Assembly (NCBI GenBank): GCA_016124445.1
Contig: WGNR01000006.1
Span: forward strand, 1-64,000
From: a bacterium
GTDB taxonomy: Bacteria > Planctomycetota > Planctomycetia > Pirellulales > Pirellulaceae
Length of the DNA stretch: 64,000 nt
Direction of reading: 5' to 3'
Part shown: positions 42,382 to 51,718 of the stretch, one piece after another
Layout of the letters: the number at the start of each line of letters is the position of its first letter
How positions within the stretch are numbered: the stretch's first letter is position 1
Made by a program: the position numbers and the translations under genes
The notes under the pieces: generated by a model
Seen by the model: only the letters and a program-made list of their open reading frames with translations
Databases searched by the model: none
What the model was told of the DNA's origin: nothing

Positions 42382-44280
42382 ATGTCGTATCGTTCCATCA
42401 AGCGCGTACTCGGCGAGACCAATCTCGAGCGAAAGTGTCGCTTTCTGTATGGAACGTGCCTCTTGCTGCTGATCATGGGGAGTTTCTGGTGGTATGGCCA
42501 ATCGACCGAGCAGTTGGTGCACAACAATAACCTGAGCACCGGCCGGCATCTGGTGGATGCGGTGCTCATGAAGATCCACTGGAAGAACGACGCCGAGGCC
42601 CAGAACAATCCGAAGGGTTGGGACGAACTGGTCCGAGACACGGGGCTCGACCTGGAATACATGCGTTACCGCTGGCAAGTAATGACGCTCGATCCGGCCG
42701 ACCGCGAGTTGGCGGCGACCAAACGCCCCGCCGAGCGAATTCAACTTCCGGCCAACGAAGAAGAAGCCAACATTTTGCGGCGGTTGAAAGAGATTCAGCA
42801 GACCCGCGACAAAGAGATTCTGGAAAAGTTCCTTCGCACGCCCGAACTGGCCACGCAGGAAACGACCGACGAATTCATCCAGGTTGGCCGCGATAGCGAG
42901 GACGAAGATTCGATTCCCTATTCGCCGGCTTCGGAAGCTTTCTACGACGCTAAGAACGAAGAATACATTTACTACCAGCCGATCTACTGGAAACGATCCT
43001 GTGCGGTCGCTTGTCACAACACGAACCTGGCTGCCGCGTTTCCGACTGGTGCACTCGTTGAAAACGAATTGCCGTTCAACGTGATCAAGATCGTCAAAGA
43101 TGACGAGATCACGCAGTTCGCGTTGACTAAGAACCGGGCCTACTTGCTCGCTACCGCCATCATTACCGTGGCGCTGTCGATGATCGCGCTATACTTGATC
43201 GTGCGGTACATCATCGTCAAGCCGCTGACTCACCTTCGCGATGTGAGCGACGAGGTCAGCCAGGGGCACCTCGATGTGCGAGCCGAGATTTACACCGGCG
43301 ACGAATTTGAAGACCTGGCCACATCATTCAACCGCATGTTGGCTCACTTGATCGATGCCCAGAACAAGCTGACCTACGTCAACCGAGACCTCGATGCCAA
43401 GGTCGATCAGTTGGCCCAGGCCAATATGCAGTTGTATGAAATGAACTGCTTGAAGAGTGACTTTCTGGCCAGCATGAGCCACGAGCTGCGCACGCCGCTG
43501 AACAGCATTCTTGGTTTCTCGGACGTGCTGCGCGGGATCGACAGCTTGAACGACAAGCAGAAACGCTACGTCGAAAACATCCAGAAGTCAGGCCGGCTGC
43601 TGTTGGACATGATTAACGATATTCTGGACCTGGCCAAAGTCGAAAGTGGCCGGATGGAAGTCCGCCCGACGCGGTTCTCGGTCTCGTCGGTCGTCAGCGG
43701 GGCGTGCGATATGGTGCGTTCGTTGACGGAGGAGAAGAATATCGACCTGGCTTGCTTCGTCGATCCGGACGATCCGCCTGCCTTGCAGGATCAATCGAAG
43801 TTCCAGCAGATCTTGACGAACCTGCTTTCCAATGCGATCAAGTTTACGCCCGAAGGGGGGCGCATCGTCGTGCGAACCAATCGCGTGGAAGGCCGCCTGG
43901 AACTTTCGGTCAGCGATACCGGCGTGGGCATTGCCGAGGAAGACCGCGAGATCATCTTTGAGAAGTTCCGCCAGGGAACCGCGTCCCAGGGAGACACGCT
44001 GACGCGCGAGTATTCCGGCACCGGGCTTGGCCTCTCGATCGTCCGTGAACTTTGCCAATTGCTTGGAGGCACGGTTCGTGTCGAAAGCGAACTGGGCAAG
44101 GGAAGTATCTTCTGGGTTGAGATTCCCTGGGAAATTGAAGATCGTCCCGACGTGCACGAAAACTCTTTCACCTCCCGCATCGACGAAATTACCAAGAGCA
44201 AGCATGGCGAACTGGTGCGGATCCATGGCTCGCGTCAGGTCGAAACGCCTGAGACGATCGACTCGACTAGTTCCACGTAG
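42382..44280 (+). CDS. Membrane sensor histidine kinase with CX3CH haem-like motif
   Basis: A 632-residue sensor. TM1 (about 22-40) and TM2 (about 254-276) bound an exported domain of about 210 residues that ends in KRSCAVACHN, with C207, C211 and H212. This is a CX3CH motif, one residue longer than the CXXCH used for c-type haem. A HAMP domain (about 270-325) and a coiled coil follow. Then come the H box SDFLASMSHELRTPLNS (H367) and the ATPase boxes ILTNLLSNAIKFTPEGG, VSDTGVGIAEED and GTGLGLSIVRELCQLLGG. The outside domain may sense redox state or gas through haem, which is inference. No response regulator is adjacent. Confidence 0.88.
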   Translation: MSYRSIKRVLGETNLERKCRFLYGTCLLLLIMGSFWWYGQSTEQLVHNNNLSTGRHLVDAVLMKIHWKNDAEAQNNPKGWDELVRDTGLDLEYMRYRWQVMTLDPADRELAATKRPAERIQLPANEEEANILRRLKEIQQTRDKEILEKFLRTPELATQETTDEFIQVGRDSEDEDSIPYSPASEAFYDAKNEEYIYYQPIYWKRSCAVACHNTNLAAAFPTGALVENELPFNVIKIVKDDEITQFALTKNRAYLLATAIITVALSMIALYLIVRYIIVKPLTHLRDVSDEVSQGHLDVRAEIYTGDEFEDLATSFNRMLAHLIDAQNKLTYVNRDLDAKVDQLAQANMQLYEMNCLKSDFLASMSHELRTPLNSILGFSDVLRGIDSLNDKQKRYVENIQKSGRLLLDMINDILDLAKVESGRMEVRPTRFSVSSVVSGACDMVRSLTEEKNIDLACFVDPDDPPALQDQSKFQQILTNLLSNAIKFTPEGGRIVVRTNRVEGRLELSVSDTGVGIAEEDREIIFEKFRQGTASQGDTLTREYSGTGLGLSIVRELCQLLGGTVRVESELGKGSIFWVEIPWEIEDRPDVHENSFTSRIDEITKSKHGELVRIHGSRQVETPETIDSTSST

Positions 44281-44377
44281 CGTGCCGTTGTTGGAATGTG
44301 TTTGGGCGGGGGCTTTTTCCTTGAGCGATAGCGGGGCATAATCGCACGTTTGACTAGCGATCTTCCGGGAGCAGTGC

Positions 44378-44845
44378 ATGGCGGCCTCGACCTTTGAACC
44401 TGAAGTTCTTCTCTACACCGATGGAGCGTGCAGCGGCAACCCGGGCCCTGGCGGCTGGGCGTTTATCCTGAAGCACCCCAAGACCGGCAAAGTGATGGAG
44501 AACTCTGGCGGAGAAAGCGATACGACCAACAATCGCATGGAATTGATGGCCGTGATTCAGGGGCTACAAACCCTGAGCCGGGCCTGCGATATCGAACTGT
44601 TCACCGACAGCGTCTACGTCGGCAAAGGGATCTCGGAGTGGATGCCCAAATGGAAGCAGAACAACTGGCAGCGCAAGGAAGGCAAGTCGTGGAAGCCGGT
44701 CAAGAACGACGACCTGTGGAAACAATTGGATGAACAACTCCAAAAGCATCGGGTAAAATACACGCGGGTAGCCGGGCATAGCGGTCACCCAGAGAACGAT
44801 CGCTGCGACGAACTGGCGGTTGCCGCGTATCAGCCTTATCGATAA
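44378..44845 (+). CDS. rnhA: Ribonuclease HI
   Basis: A 155-residue RNase that cuts RNA in RNA-DNA hybrids. The catalytic acids are visible: Asp in YTDGACSGNPGPGGW, Glu in NNRMELMAVIQGL, Asp in LFTDSVYVGKG and the C-terminal Asp in AGHSGHPENDRCDELA. It has the basic handle region (MPKWKQNNWQRKEGKSWKP). It is 29 bp upstream of recG on the same strand. Confidence 0.96.
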   Translation: MAASTFEPEVLLYTDGACSGNPGPGGWAFILKHPKTGKVMENSGGESDTTNNRMELMAVIQGLQTLSRACDIELFTDSVYVGKGISEWMPKWKQNNWQRKEGKSWKPVKNDDLWKQLDEQLQKHRVKYTRVAGHSGHPENDRCDELAVAAYQPYR

Positions 44846-44874
44846 GCCAGGCCGAGATTTGCCCTGAGGATGGA

Positions 44875-46971
44875 ATGCCCGATAGCCGCGATTCGACACC
44901 ACTGCAGCGACTGCGGACGCCGGTCCAATTCTTAAAGGGTGTCGGTCCCCAGCGCGCCGAGAAACTGGCCCGTCTGCAGCTTTACACGGCCCTCGATCTC
45001 ATCTTCTTCTTTCCCCGCGACTACCAAGACCTGCGCGAACTGGTGGCCGTGGAAGACCTGATCGAGGACGAGCCTGCGTCGATCGCTGGTGTGGTCGAAG
45101 ATATCGACTTCCGCGGAACCGGTCCCGGTCGCTCGATCCTGGGTGTCTTGGTTCGCGACAACCAGGCCTACGTGAGAGCAGTCTGGTTCAACCAGCCATT
45201 CATGCGAAAGCGATTCGACATCGGCCAGCACGTGATCGTTTCCGGCAAGCCGCGCTTCGAGGGGAATCGCTGGGAGATGGCGCACCCGATCGTCGATGTC
45301 ATCGAACCCGGCGACCAACCGGAAGGGGGCCGGCTGCTGCCCGTCTATCCGCTGACTGAAGGGATTCGCCAAGGCCTGATGCGCAAGATGGTGCACGCGG
45401 CCCTCGATACGCATAGCGAAGACCTGGAAGAAGTTTTGCCCGAGTCTTTCCTGCAGCAGCACCAATTGCTGACGGTGCACGACGCGCTGAAGAAAATCCA
45501 TCGCCCGGAAACCCAGGAAGATATGGAAGCGGCCCGGCGGCGATTCATTTACCAGGAGCTGTTGGTCCTGCAACTGGCGATGTCGCTACGGAAGCATCAG
45601 CTCAACGAACGCAAAAGTGCGATTCCGATCCCGGTCGACTTTCGGATCGACGAACGCATTCGCCGACTGCTTCCATTCGAGTTGACCGAAGATCAGAATC
45701 AGGCAATTCACGAAATTTGCCACGATCTGGGACGGACCGTTCCGATGAATCGTCTGCTGCAAGGGGATGTCGGTACCGGCAAGACGATGGTCTCGGTCTA
45801 TGCCATGTTGGCGGCGGTGGCGAACAAATCCCAGGCCGCGCTGATGGCTCCGACCGAAGTGCTGGCCAAACAGCATGCCCGGACACTCAACAAACTGCTG
45901 AGCCACGCTAAAGTGCGGATCGGCGTGCTATCGGGTTCGTTGACCGAAAAGCAGCGTCGGCAGTTACTCGAAGAAGTCGCGACCGGCGAAATCGATTTGC
46001 TGATCGGAACCCAGGCCATCATTGCCACCGAAATCAACTTCCAGAAGCTGGGACTGGTCATCATCGACGAGCAGCACAAGTTCGGTGTCCGGCAACGAGC
46101 CGCGCTGCGCAGTGCTGGCAATGATCCGCATTACCTGGTGATGACCGCCACGCCGATTCCCCGGACGGTGGCGCTAGGCATGTTCGGTGATCTCGATATT
46201 TCGACGATCCGCAAAGCCCCGCCGGGCCGACAAACGGTCAGTACCTACATCGCCGACGACGAGCAGCGAGCCAAGTGGTGGGAGTTCTTTCGCAAGAAGC
46301 TGCGCGAAGGGCGGCAAGGCTACGTGATCGCCCCGCTGGTCGACGAAACGCAGCGCGAAGATTCGATTGGCGGTGTCGAGCAACTGCTCGAGAACCTAGC
46401 AAACGGCGAACTGGAAGAGTTTCGCCTGGAGATGCTGCATGGTCGGATGCCCCCGGCAGAGAAAGACGCCGTAATGCAGCGGTTCGCCAACCACGAGATC
46501 GACGTGCTGATTGCCACCACGGTGGTGGAAGTGGGCGTCGATGTCGCCAACGCCGTGCTGATGACGATTGAAAGCGGCGAGCGGTTCGGCCTGGCACAAT
46601 TGCATCAACTTCGCGGCCGCATCAGTCGTGGCAAGCATCCTGGCTACTTATGCGCCTTCGCCAACCCAGCGACCGATGCCTCGCGCGAGCGGCTCGATGC
46701 GTTCGCCAAGACGACCGATGGCTTCGAGTTGGCCGAAGCCGACTTTCAGCTGCGCGGGCCTGGTGATTTGTTTGGCTGGAAACAACATGGCATGCCGCCA
46801 CTTCGCATCGCTGATCTGCAGCGCGACGGCGAACTGTTGGCCAAGGCAAGAGCCGATGCGTTCTCGATCACCGATGCTGACCCTAACCTGGCCGCCGCCA
46901 AGTGGGAAAAGCTCCGCCGCATGGTGATGATCCGCTATGGCAAGTCGCTGGAAATCGGCGACTTGGGGTAG
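44875..46971 (+). CDS. recG: ATP-dependent DNA helicase RecG
   Basis: A 698-residue branch-migration helicase for recombination and fork reversal. The N-terminal wedge domain (FLKGVGPQRAEKLARLQLYTALDLIFFFPRDYQD) contains the OB-fold. It is followed by Walker A LLQGDVGTGKTMVS, the DEQH box (IIDEQHKFGVRQR), MTATPIPRTVALGMFGDLD, and the C-terminal motifs ATTVVEVGVDVANAVLMTIE, QLHQLRGRISRGKHPGYL and DFQLRGPGDLFGWKQHG. It is likely cotranscribed with rnhA and converges on the next gene, with 17 bp between stop codons. Confidence 0.97.
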   Translation: MPDSRDSTPLQRLRTPVQFLKGVGPQRAEKLARLQLYTALDLIFFFPRDYQDLRELVAVEDLIEDEPASIAGVVEDIDFRGTGPGRSILGVLVRDNQAYVRAVWFNQPFMRKRFDIGQHVIVSGKPRFEGNRWEMAHPIVDVIEPGDQPEGGRLLPVYPLTEGIRQGLMRKMVHAALDTHSEDLEEVLPESFLQQHQLLTVHDALKKIHRPETQEDMEAARRRFIYQELLVLQLAMSLRKHQLNERKSAIPIPVDFRIDERIRRLLPFELTEDQNQAIHEICHDLGRTVPMNRLLQGDVGTGKTMVSVYAMLAAVANKSQAALMAPTEVLAKQHARTLNKLLSHAKVRIGVLSGSLTEKQRRQLLEEVATGEIDLLIGTQAIIATEINFQKLGLVIIDEQHKFGVRQRAALRSAGNDPHYLVMTATPIPRTVALGMFGDLDISTIRKAPPGRQTVSTYIADDEQRAKWWEFFRKKLREGRQGYVIAPLVDETQREDSIGGVEQLLENLANGELEEFRLEMLHGRMPPAEKDAVMQRFANHEIDVLIATTVVEVGVDVANAVLMTIESGERFGLAQLHQLRGRISRGKHPGYLCAFANPATDASRERLDAFAKTTDGFELAEADFQLRGPGDLFGWKQHGMPPLRIADLQRDGELLAKARADAFSITDADPNLAAAKWEKLRRMVMIRYGKSLEIGDLG

Positions 46972-46988
46972 GCCGCGCGACTCGTGAC

Positions 46989-47669
46989 CTACTGCGGATT
47001 CTGATCCGGATCCTCGTTTTCTTTCTCATCACCGCCCAACAGTTTCTTGAAGCGGTTTTTGATGGCGGCTTTGCCGCGATCGACAAGTTCTCCACCGATT
47101 TCCCTGAATTCGGCTCCATGAAAACGGCTTGTTGTCAGATCGTCTCCAGTGCCGATCAAACCATCGGGGCCTGCGGAAATCACGGTGATTGTGACACCCG
47201 TCAGACGATCTTTACGCTGCCAGATCAGCGGACTGTGCCAGCCGTCTTGTTCGGAAAGTTTGCCACCGGCCAGCGGCTGATCTTGGTTCTCTACTTCGAC
47301 CTGGGTCAGTAGGTCGTCGGCGACTTGCTCGATCTTGGCGCGCGTTTGATCTTGCCGCTGCTGTGTGATAGACGACGAAATGGCGAAGAATGCCCAGATG
47401 GAGAGGATGACTCCCACGATCACGATCGGCCCAAAGAAGAATAGAGGTTGGCTTTGGAGCGAGACATGGACATCTCTCAAGGGACGCTGAATCGCGACTT
47501 GCAATCTGCCCCAATACTGAAATTCGGCCTTCGAGAATCCTTGTGATGGGATCTCGGTAAGAAACACGACGGTCACCCAGGTGGCGCGTACGACAAGTTC
47601 CAAAAACTTATACGCACCCAAGGCCGCGACAATCGTGAACCAAAAAATCAATCGAATCAGCAGGCCCAT
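46989..47669 (-). CDS. Membrane protein of unknown function
   Basis: A 226-residue protein with two hydrophobic segments, one at the N-terminus (GLLIRLIFWFTIVAALGAYKFLELVV) and one near residue 80 (FFFGPIVIVGVILSIWAFFAI). A coiled, soluble part follows (TQQRQDQTRAKIEQVADDLLTQVEVENQDQPLAGGKL). The last 60 residues include VTITVISAGPDGLIGTGDDLTTSR, a motif common in pseudopilin-type or calcium-binding-like planctomycete proteins. The tail is acidic. ATG 47669 follows GGAGAAGTGTGGT. No function is assigned. Confidence 0.7.
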   Translation of the reverse strand: MGLLIRLIFWFTIVAALGAYKFLELVVRATWVTVVFLTEIPSQGFSKAEFQYWGRLQVAIQRPLRDVHVSLQSQPLFFFGPIVIVGVILSIWAFFAISSSITQQRQDQTRAKIEQVADDLLTQVEVENQDQPLAGGKLSEQDGWHSPLIWQRKDRLTGVTITVISAGPDGLIGTGDDLTTSRFHGAEFREIGGELVDRGKAAIKNRFKKLLGGDEKENEDPDQNPQ

Positions 47670-47782
47670 ACCACACTTCTCCGCCGGATAGGGTTACTAC
47701 GTGGCCCCTATTTTGAGCGTTGGGTAACCCTGCGGTCAAGCGACACGCGGCGGAGAACATCTTTAAGATCAACGTCAGGCCC

Positions 47783-47813
47783 GGTGCGATTCGCTGCGCT
47801 GGTCGCACCCTAC
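47783..47813 (-). repeat. Dispersed palindromic repeat, half copy 4
   Basis: The sequence GGTGCGATTCGCTGCGCTGG through CGCACCCTAC is the exact reverse complement of the left 31 bp of copy 3 (3466-3496). Only the first hairpin of the unit is present, in inverted orientation, between the membrane protein gene and mqnE. Confidence 0.85.
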
Positions 47814-47835
47814 GTGGAAGATGATTGACAGGAGT

Positions 47836-48987
47836 CTAGCCGACTTCGACTGCTTCGCCGGTGGTCCAATTGGCCATGTTTTCGTCGTCGCGGATCACGC
47901 GATTGTAAACCGTATCGCGTTCGACCGGTTCGCGGCCTGCTTCGGTGATCAGGCGGCGAATGTCTTCAACCGACATCACCTCCGGCGTGGTGGCACCGGC
48001 GTCGTGATAGATCAGTTCGTGGCGAACGGTGCCGTCGATATCGTCGGCTCCGTAAGACAGGGCCGTCTGAGCCGTGCCGATGCCGAGCATGATCCAGTAG
48101 GCCTTGATGTGGGGGAAGTTGTCCAGCATCAAGCGCGAGATTGCCATCGTCCGCAGGTCCATCAGCACCGATGGCTTCTTCAGGTTCTTCAGGGCGGCCA
48201 ATTCGGTGTTGTCGGGATGGAAGGCCAGCGGAATGAACGTTTGGAAACCGCCTGAGACGTCTTGCGTTTCCCGCAAGCGAATCAAGTGATCGATGCGGTG
48301 ATAGGCGTTTTCGATGTGGCCGTACAGCATCGTGGCGTTGGTCTTGATTCCCAGCTCGTGCGCGGTGCGATGGATCTCGTGCCACTTGCCGGTGTCGGCC
48401 TTGTGTTCGCAGATCTGGTCGCGGATCTCGCGATGGAAGATCTCGGCACCGCCCCCTGGCATGCTGCCCAGGCCAGCTTCCTGCAACGTTTGCAGCACTT
48501 CGCGAACCGACTTCTTGGTCAGGAATTCAAACCAGTTGATCTCGACCGCGGTCCAGGCCTTCAGATGCAGCTTGGGGAATGCGTCGTGCAGGATCTTTAC
48601 CTGGTTGACGTACCAGTCGAACTTCTTCTGGTGATGCAGGCCACCGACGATGTGCATCTCGGTGCAGCCGTTGTCGACCGCTTCCTGACCGCGGGCCAGG
48701 ATCTGCTCGTCGCTCATCACATAGCCGCGCGGATCTCGCAGGTCGGCTCGGAACGCGCAGAAGTTGCAGCGATAGACGCAGATGTTCGTTGAGTTCAGAT
48801 GCGTGTTGATGTTGTAGTAAGCGTAGTTGCCGTTCTTTCGCTCACGCACCAGGTTGGCCAGCTCAGCGACTTCGCCCAGCGGGACGTCGTCGCGATAGAG
48901 GAAAACGCCTTCGTCCAAATTCAGACGCTCGCCGTTTTCGACCTTCTTGCCAATGGTATCCAACGAAATCTTGTCAGATTGAATCAT
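47836..48987 (-). CDS. mqnE: Aminofutalosine synthase MqnE (radical SAM)
   Basis: A 383-residue radical SAM enzyme of the futalosine route to menaquinone, which joins the chorismate-derived carboxyvinyl-benzoate to S-adenosylmethionine. The cluster motif is ICVYRCNFCAF (CX3CX2C), preceded by YAYYNINTHLNSTN and followed by EMHIVGGLHHQKKFDWYV, KAWTAVEINWF, GLGSMPGGGAEIFH and ATMLYGHIENAYHRIDH. It is the last of four menaquinone genes on this strand, 115 bp after the UbiA-type gene. That context favours MqnE over the related MqnC and CofH. Confidence 0.93.
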   Translation of the reverse strand: MIQSDKISLDTIGKKVENGERLNLDEGVFLYRDDVPLGEVAELANLVRERKNGNYAYYNINTHLNSTNICVYRCNFCAFRADLRDPRGYVMSDEQILARGQEAVDNGCTEMHIVGGLHHQKKFDWYVNQVKILHDAFPKLHLKAWTAVEINWFEFLTKKSVREVLQTLQEAGLGSMPGGGAEIFHREIRDQICEHKADTGKWHEIHRTAHELGIKTNATMLYGHIENAYHRIDHLIRLRETQDVSGGFQTFIPLAFHPDNTELAALKNLKKPSVLMDLRTMAISRLMLDNFPHIKAYWIMLGIGTAQTALSYGADDIDGTVRHELIYHDAGATTPEVMSVEDIRRLITEAGREPVERDTVYNRVIRDDENMANWTTGEAVEVG

Positions 48988-49102
48988 TTCTGGTTGCTTG
49001 CGTAATTAGCGGAGAGGAACGGTTTGTCTATCAGTTTGACCGCAGGATTCGTCGCGAGCCAACATTTATCGTCGCTATTTGCCCCCGAGGCCGCAAGGCG
49101 GG

Positions 49103-50011
49103 TCAATTCCATAACAGGTCGACGCTGGTGAAAATCAGCACCCCAATTCCAATGATCGTGTTCACATGGAAGAACGCCAAATTGACCCGGGAAAGATCGC
49201 TCGGACGGACTAGCAGGTGTTCGTACACCAATAAACTAGCCACAGCGGCCAATCCAATCCAATAAATGACACCCAATGTCGGTGCAGTGAAGGGAAGGGC
49301 GGCGAAGGCCAGCACCGCCAACAGGTGGCTAACCGCAGCGATTCGTAACGCGCCAGGTACGCCAAATGTCGCCGGAACGCTACGAAGTTTGGCTTCGCGG
49401 TCGAACTCGGCGTCTTGGCAGGCATAGATGATGTCGAACCCGGCCACCCAAAACAGCACGCCCAGGCCAAGCATTAGGGGTGGCAAGATATCACTGGGAT
49501 ATGCCAGGACGATTTCGCCGCGGATCGCAACCCAGGCACAAATGGGGGCGAGCATCAACGAAATTCCGAGCCAATAATGGGCCAGCGAAGTAAATCGTTT
49601 CGTAAAACTGTAGCCGCACAAAAAGGCGAGCACTGGAACCGACAATGCCAGCGGCAGCCAGTTAGGCCAGAACAGGAGTGTCGACGCGATAAACCCAACG
49701 CTGCAGCCAATGGTAAACAGCAGCACGCTTTGTACCGATAGAATGCCGGCCGGCAAGTGACGCGTGGCGGTTCGCGGGTTCTCGGCATCGATCTTCCGAT
49801 CCACCAACCGATTGAAGGCCATAGCAGCGCTGCGGGCGAAGACCATGCACAGCACAATACCCAGGCCTGCTTGCCAGGTGAACGAGACCTTCTGATCGCC
49901 AGGGGCCGGCAGGCAGCACGCCATGATCGTGGCCAGCACGGCGAACGGCATGGCGAAGACCGTGTGGCTGAACCGGATCATCTCCAGAATGTGTCGCAGC
50001 GAACTAGGCAT
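49103..50011 (-). CDS. UbiA-family prenyltransferase for futalosine-route menaquinone synthesis (MqnP-like)
   Basis: A 302-residue integral membrane enzyme with about eight hydrophobic helices that attaches a polyprenyl chain to an aromatic acid. Both Asp-rich motifs are present: NRLVDRKIDAENPRTATRHLPAG and DIIYACQDAEFDREAKLRSVPA. The ATG at 50011 overlaps the ubiX stop by 8 bp. Flanked by ubiX, menG and mqnE, the probable substrate is the futalosine-pathway dihydroxynaphthoic acid rather than 4-hydroxybenzoate. The MqnP name is inferred from context. Confidence 0.9.
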   Translation of the reverse strand: MPSSLRHILEMIRFSHTVFAMPFAVLATIMACCLPAPGDQKVSFTWQAGLGIVLCMVFARSAAMAFNRLVDRKIDAENPRTATRHLPAGILSVQSVLLFTIGCSVGFIASTLLFWPNWLPLALSVPVLAFLCGYSFTKRFTSLAHYWLGISLMLAPICAWVAIRGEIVLAYPSDILPPLMLGLGVLFWVAGFDIIYACQDAEFDREAKLRSVPATFGVPGALRIAAVSHLLAVLAFAALPFTAPTLGVIYWIGLAAVASLLVYEHLLVRPSDLSRVNLAFFHVNTIIGIGVLIFTSVDLLWN

Positions 50012-50657
50012 CTTCTCCCCAGCGTTGCATGAGGGCGTGCGGGATTTCCAACTGATCCAGAATCCGGGCCACCATAAAATCGATCAGGTCGTCCAGCGAT
50101 TCAACGCCGTGATACCAGCCGGGCATCGCCGGCATGACCACCGCACCCGCTTCGGCTGCTTTGCGCAGGTTGTCGATATAGCCAAGCGAAAGGGGCGTCT
50201 CGCGAGGAACGAGGATCAGTTTGCGGCGTTCTTTCAGGTGGACTTCGGCTGCCCGTTGAATCAGATTGGTGCAGGTTCCATGCACGATGCCAGCCAATGT
50301 GCCGCCGGAACAGGGGCAAACGACCATGCCTGCCGAGCGCGCCGAGCCACTGGCCATGGGAGACATGAAGTCGGTGAAGTGAAAGTATCGCAGCGTGCCG
50401 GGCGCGGTGGCCTGATTCATCTCGGCCGTCTTGGCCAGCCGAACGTCACTGGGCGGGATTTCGGAAGCTACGAGGGTTTCGGGATCGAAGCTGTCGAGTT
50501 CAAACTCGATATCGAGTTCCTGGTGGAAGACGGTCTTCCCTGACGGGCTGATTGATAGCTGGATATCAAGACCGCTATGATGCAGCACGTTCAGCAGACG
50601 CCGGGCATAGACGGCTCCGCTGGCTCCGGTGATCGCCACAACGACGGGCAGGCTCAT
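50004..50657 (-). CDS. ubiX: UbiX-family flavin prenyltransferase
   Basis: A 217-residue flavoprotein that makes prenylated FMN, the cofactor of UbiD-type decarboxylases. VVAITGASGAVYARRLLNVL is the flavin/phosphate site, MASGSARSAGMVVCPCSGGTLAGIVHGTCTNLIQRAAEVHLKERRKLILVPRETPL is the family hallmark, and AGAVVMPAMPGWYH follows. In the futalosine route it would serve the decarboxylation of the prenylated naphthoate. No UbiD gene lies in the window. Overlaps: ATGA with menG, and 8 bp with the prenyltransferase gene. Confidence 0.93.
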   Translation of the reverse strand: MSLPVVVAITGASGAVYARRLLNVLHHSGLDIQLSISPSGKTVFHQELDIEFELDSFDPETLVASEIPPSDVRLAKTAEMNQATAPGTLRYFHFTDFMSPMASGSARSAGMVVCPCSGGTLAGIVHGTCTNLIQRAAEVHLKERRKLILVPRETPLSLGYIDNLRKAAEAGAVVMPAMPGWYHGVESLDDLIDFMVARILDQLEIPHALMQRWGEDA

Positions 50658-51388
50658 TTGGTCCCCACATACAAGGTCGCCACGCCGAACGTGAGCGGCT
50701 TGAAGAAAACATCTTTCAGGCCGGCGGCTCGCATCCTTTCAGCAAGGGCTTCGCCGTAAGGGAATTCGCCGACACTATCAGGCAAGTACTTATAGGCGTC
50801 TTGCTTGTTCTTGGCCAACGCCTGACCGACCCGGGGCAATATGTTTCTGAAGTAGAACTGGTAAAAGGCTCGGAATGGTTGCCACTGCGGCTGCGAGAAC
50901 TCGAGCACGGCGACTTTGCCGCCTGGCTGGCAAACGCGAGTCATCTCTTTCAGGCCGGAATCGGTATCGGCCACATTCCGCAAACCGAACGCAACCGACA
51001 CAATTTGAAACGTGTCGTCCTCAAAGGGAAGCTGCTGCGTATCGGCTTCCTGAAAGCGGACCTGGCCGTTGATGCCCAGTTTCTGTTTCTTGACTTCGCC
51101 GATCTCGAGCATCTCGGGGCAGAAGTCGGTGGCTTCGATCTGCAGCTTGCCGCCGGAGGCCTTGTAATAGGCCAGGGCCAGGTCTCCGGTTCCGGTGCAA
51201 ACGTCCAGAATCGGGCTCTCGCCGGTCGGGGGGACGATCTTCACGGTCCGCCAACGCCAGTATTTGTCGATGTTCATCGACAGCAGATGGTTCATGCGGT
51301 CGTAATTGCCCGCAATCTCCGAAAACATCTGCCGGACCCGGGTACCCGATTTATCGATTGCCATGCTACGTTGGGCCTGAATGGACAT
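50654..51388 (-). CDS. menG: Demethylmenaquinone methyltransferase (MenG/UbiE family)
   Basis: A 244-residue SAM methyltransferase that adds the C-methyl group in the last step of menaquinone synthesis. Motif I is ILDVCTGTGDLALAYYK, followed by EATDFCPEMLEIG, the post-I region FEDDTFQIVSVAFGLRNVAD and CQPGGKVAVLEFSQPQW. NYDRMNHLLSMNIDKYWRW near the N-terminus is the UbiE hallmark. It is the first gene of the menG-ubiX-ubiA/mqnP-mqnE set and shares an ATGA overlap with ubiX. Confidence 0.93.
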   Translation of the reverse strand: MSIQAQRSMAIDKSGTRVRQMFSEIAGNYDRMNHLLSMNIDKYWRWRTVKIVPPTGESPILDVCTGTGDLALAYYKASGGKLQIEATDFCPEMLEIGEVKKQKLGINGQVRFQEADTQQLPFEDDTFQIVSVAFGLRNVADTDSGLKEMTRVCQPGGKVAVLEFSQPQWQPFRAFYQFYFRNILPRVGQALAKNKQDAYKYLPDSVGEFPYGEALAERMRAAGLKDVFFKPLTFGVATLYVGTK

Positions 51389-51468
51389 AAACCTATGGGA
51401 TCAAACTATTTAATCTACCGGAAATGTGCCCTGCTGGTAACATGCCCCTGGCCAATAATCCCAATCCT

Positions 51469-51567
51469 GTAGGGTGCGAGCAGCGAAGCGCATCGCACCA
51501 AAGGTGGTGTCCAGCTTGTGAGAATGGTGCGATTCGTTCGGCTTTGCCTCATTCCTTGCACCCTGCG
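51469..51567 (+). repeat. Dispersed palindromic repeat, copy 5
   Basis: Begins GTAGGGTGCGAGCAGCGAAG and continues to CGCACC, then a spacer, GGTGCGATTCGTTCGGCTTT, and ends GCACCCTGCG. The outer ends GTAGGGTGC and GCACCCTGC are inverted and nearly perfect. It lies between the menG start and the rpmE promoter. Confidence 0.85.
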
Positions 51568-51614
51568 TGAACCTTTTGGGGTACGCCTGGCTCAAATCAG
51601 GGGCATAACTACGA

Positions 51615-51643
51615 TTGTCCATCCTGGCGGACGACTCTATAAT
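51615..51643 (+). promoter_or_regulatory. Promoter of rpmE
   Basis: TTGTCC (51615-51620), 17-bp spacer, TATAAT (51638-51643). The rpmE ATG lies 75 bp downstream. Confidence 0.7.
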
Positions 51644-51718
51644 CGTAGGTTTTCCAGCACATCAGGGGAACGGACTGGCGCAGGGCTCGTCCGCGAACTT
51701 GCTACGGAGTGAAGGTCG

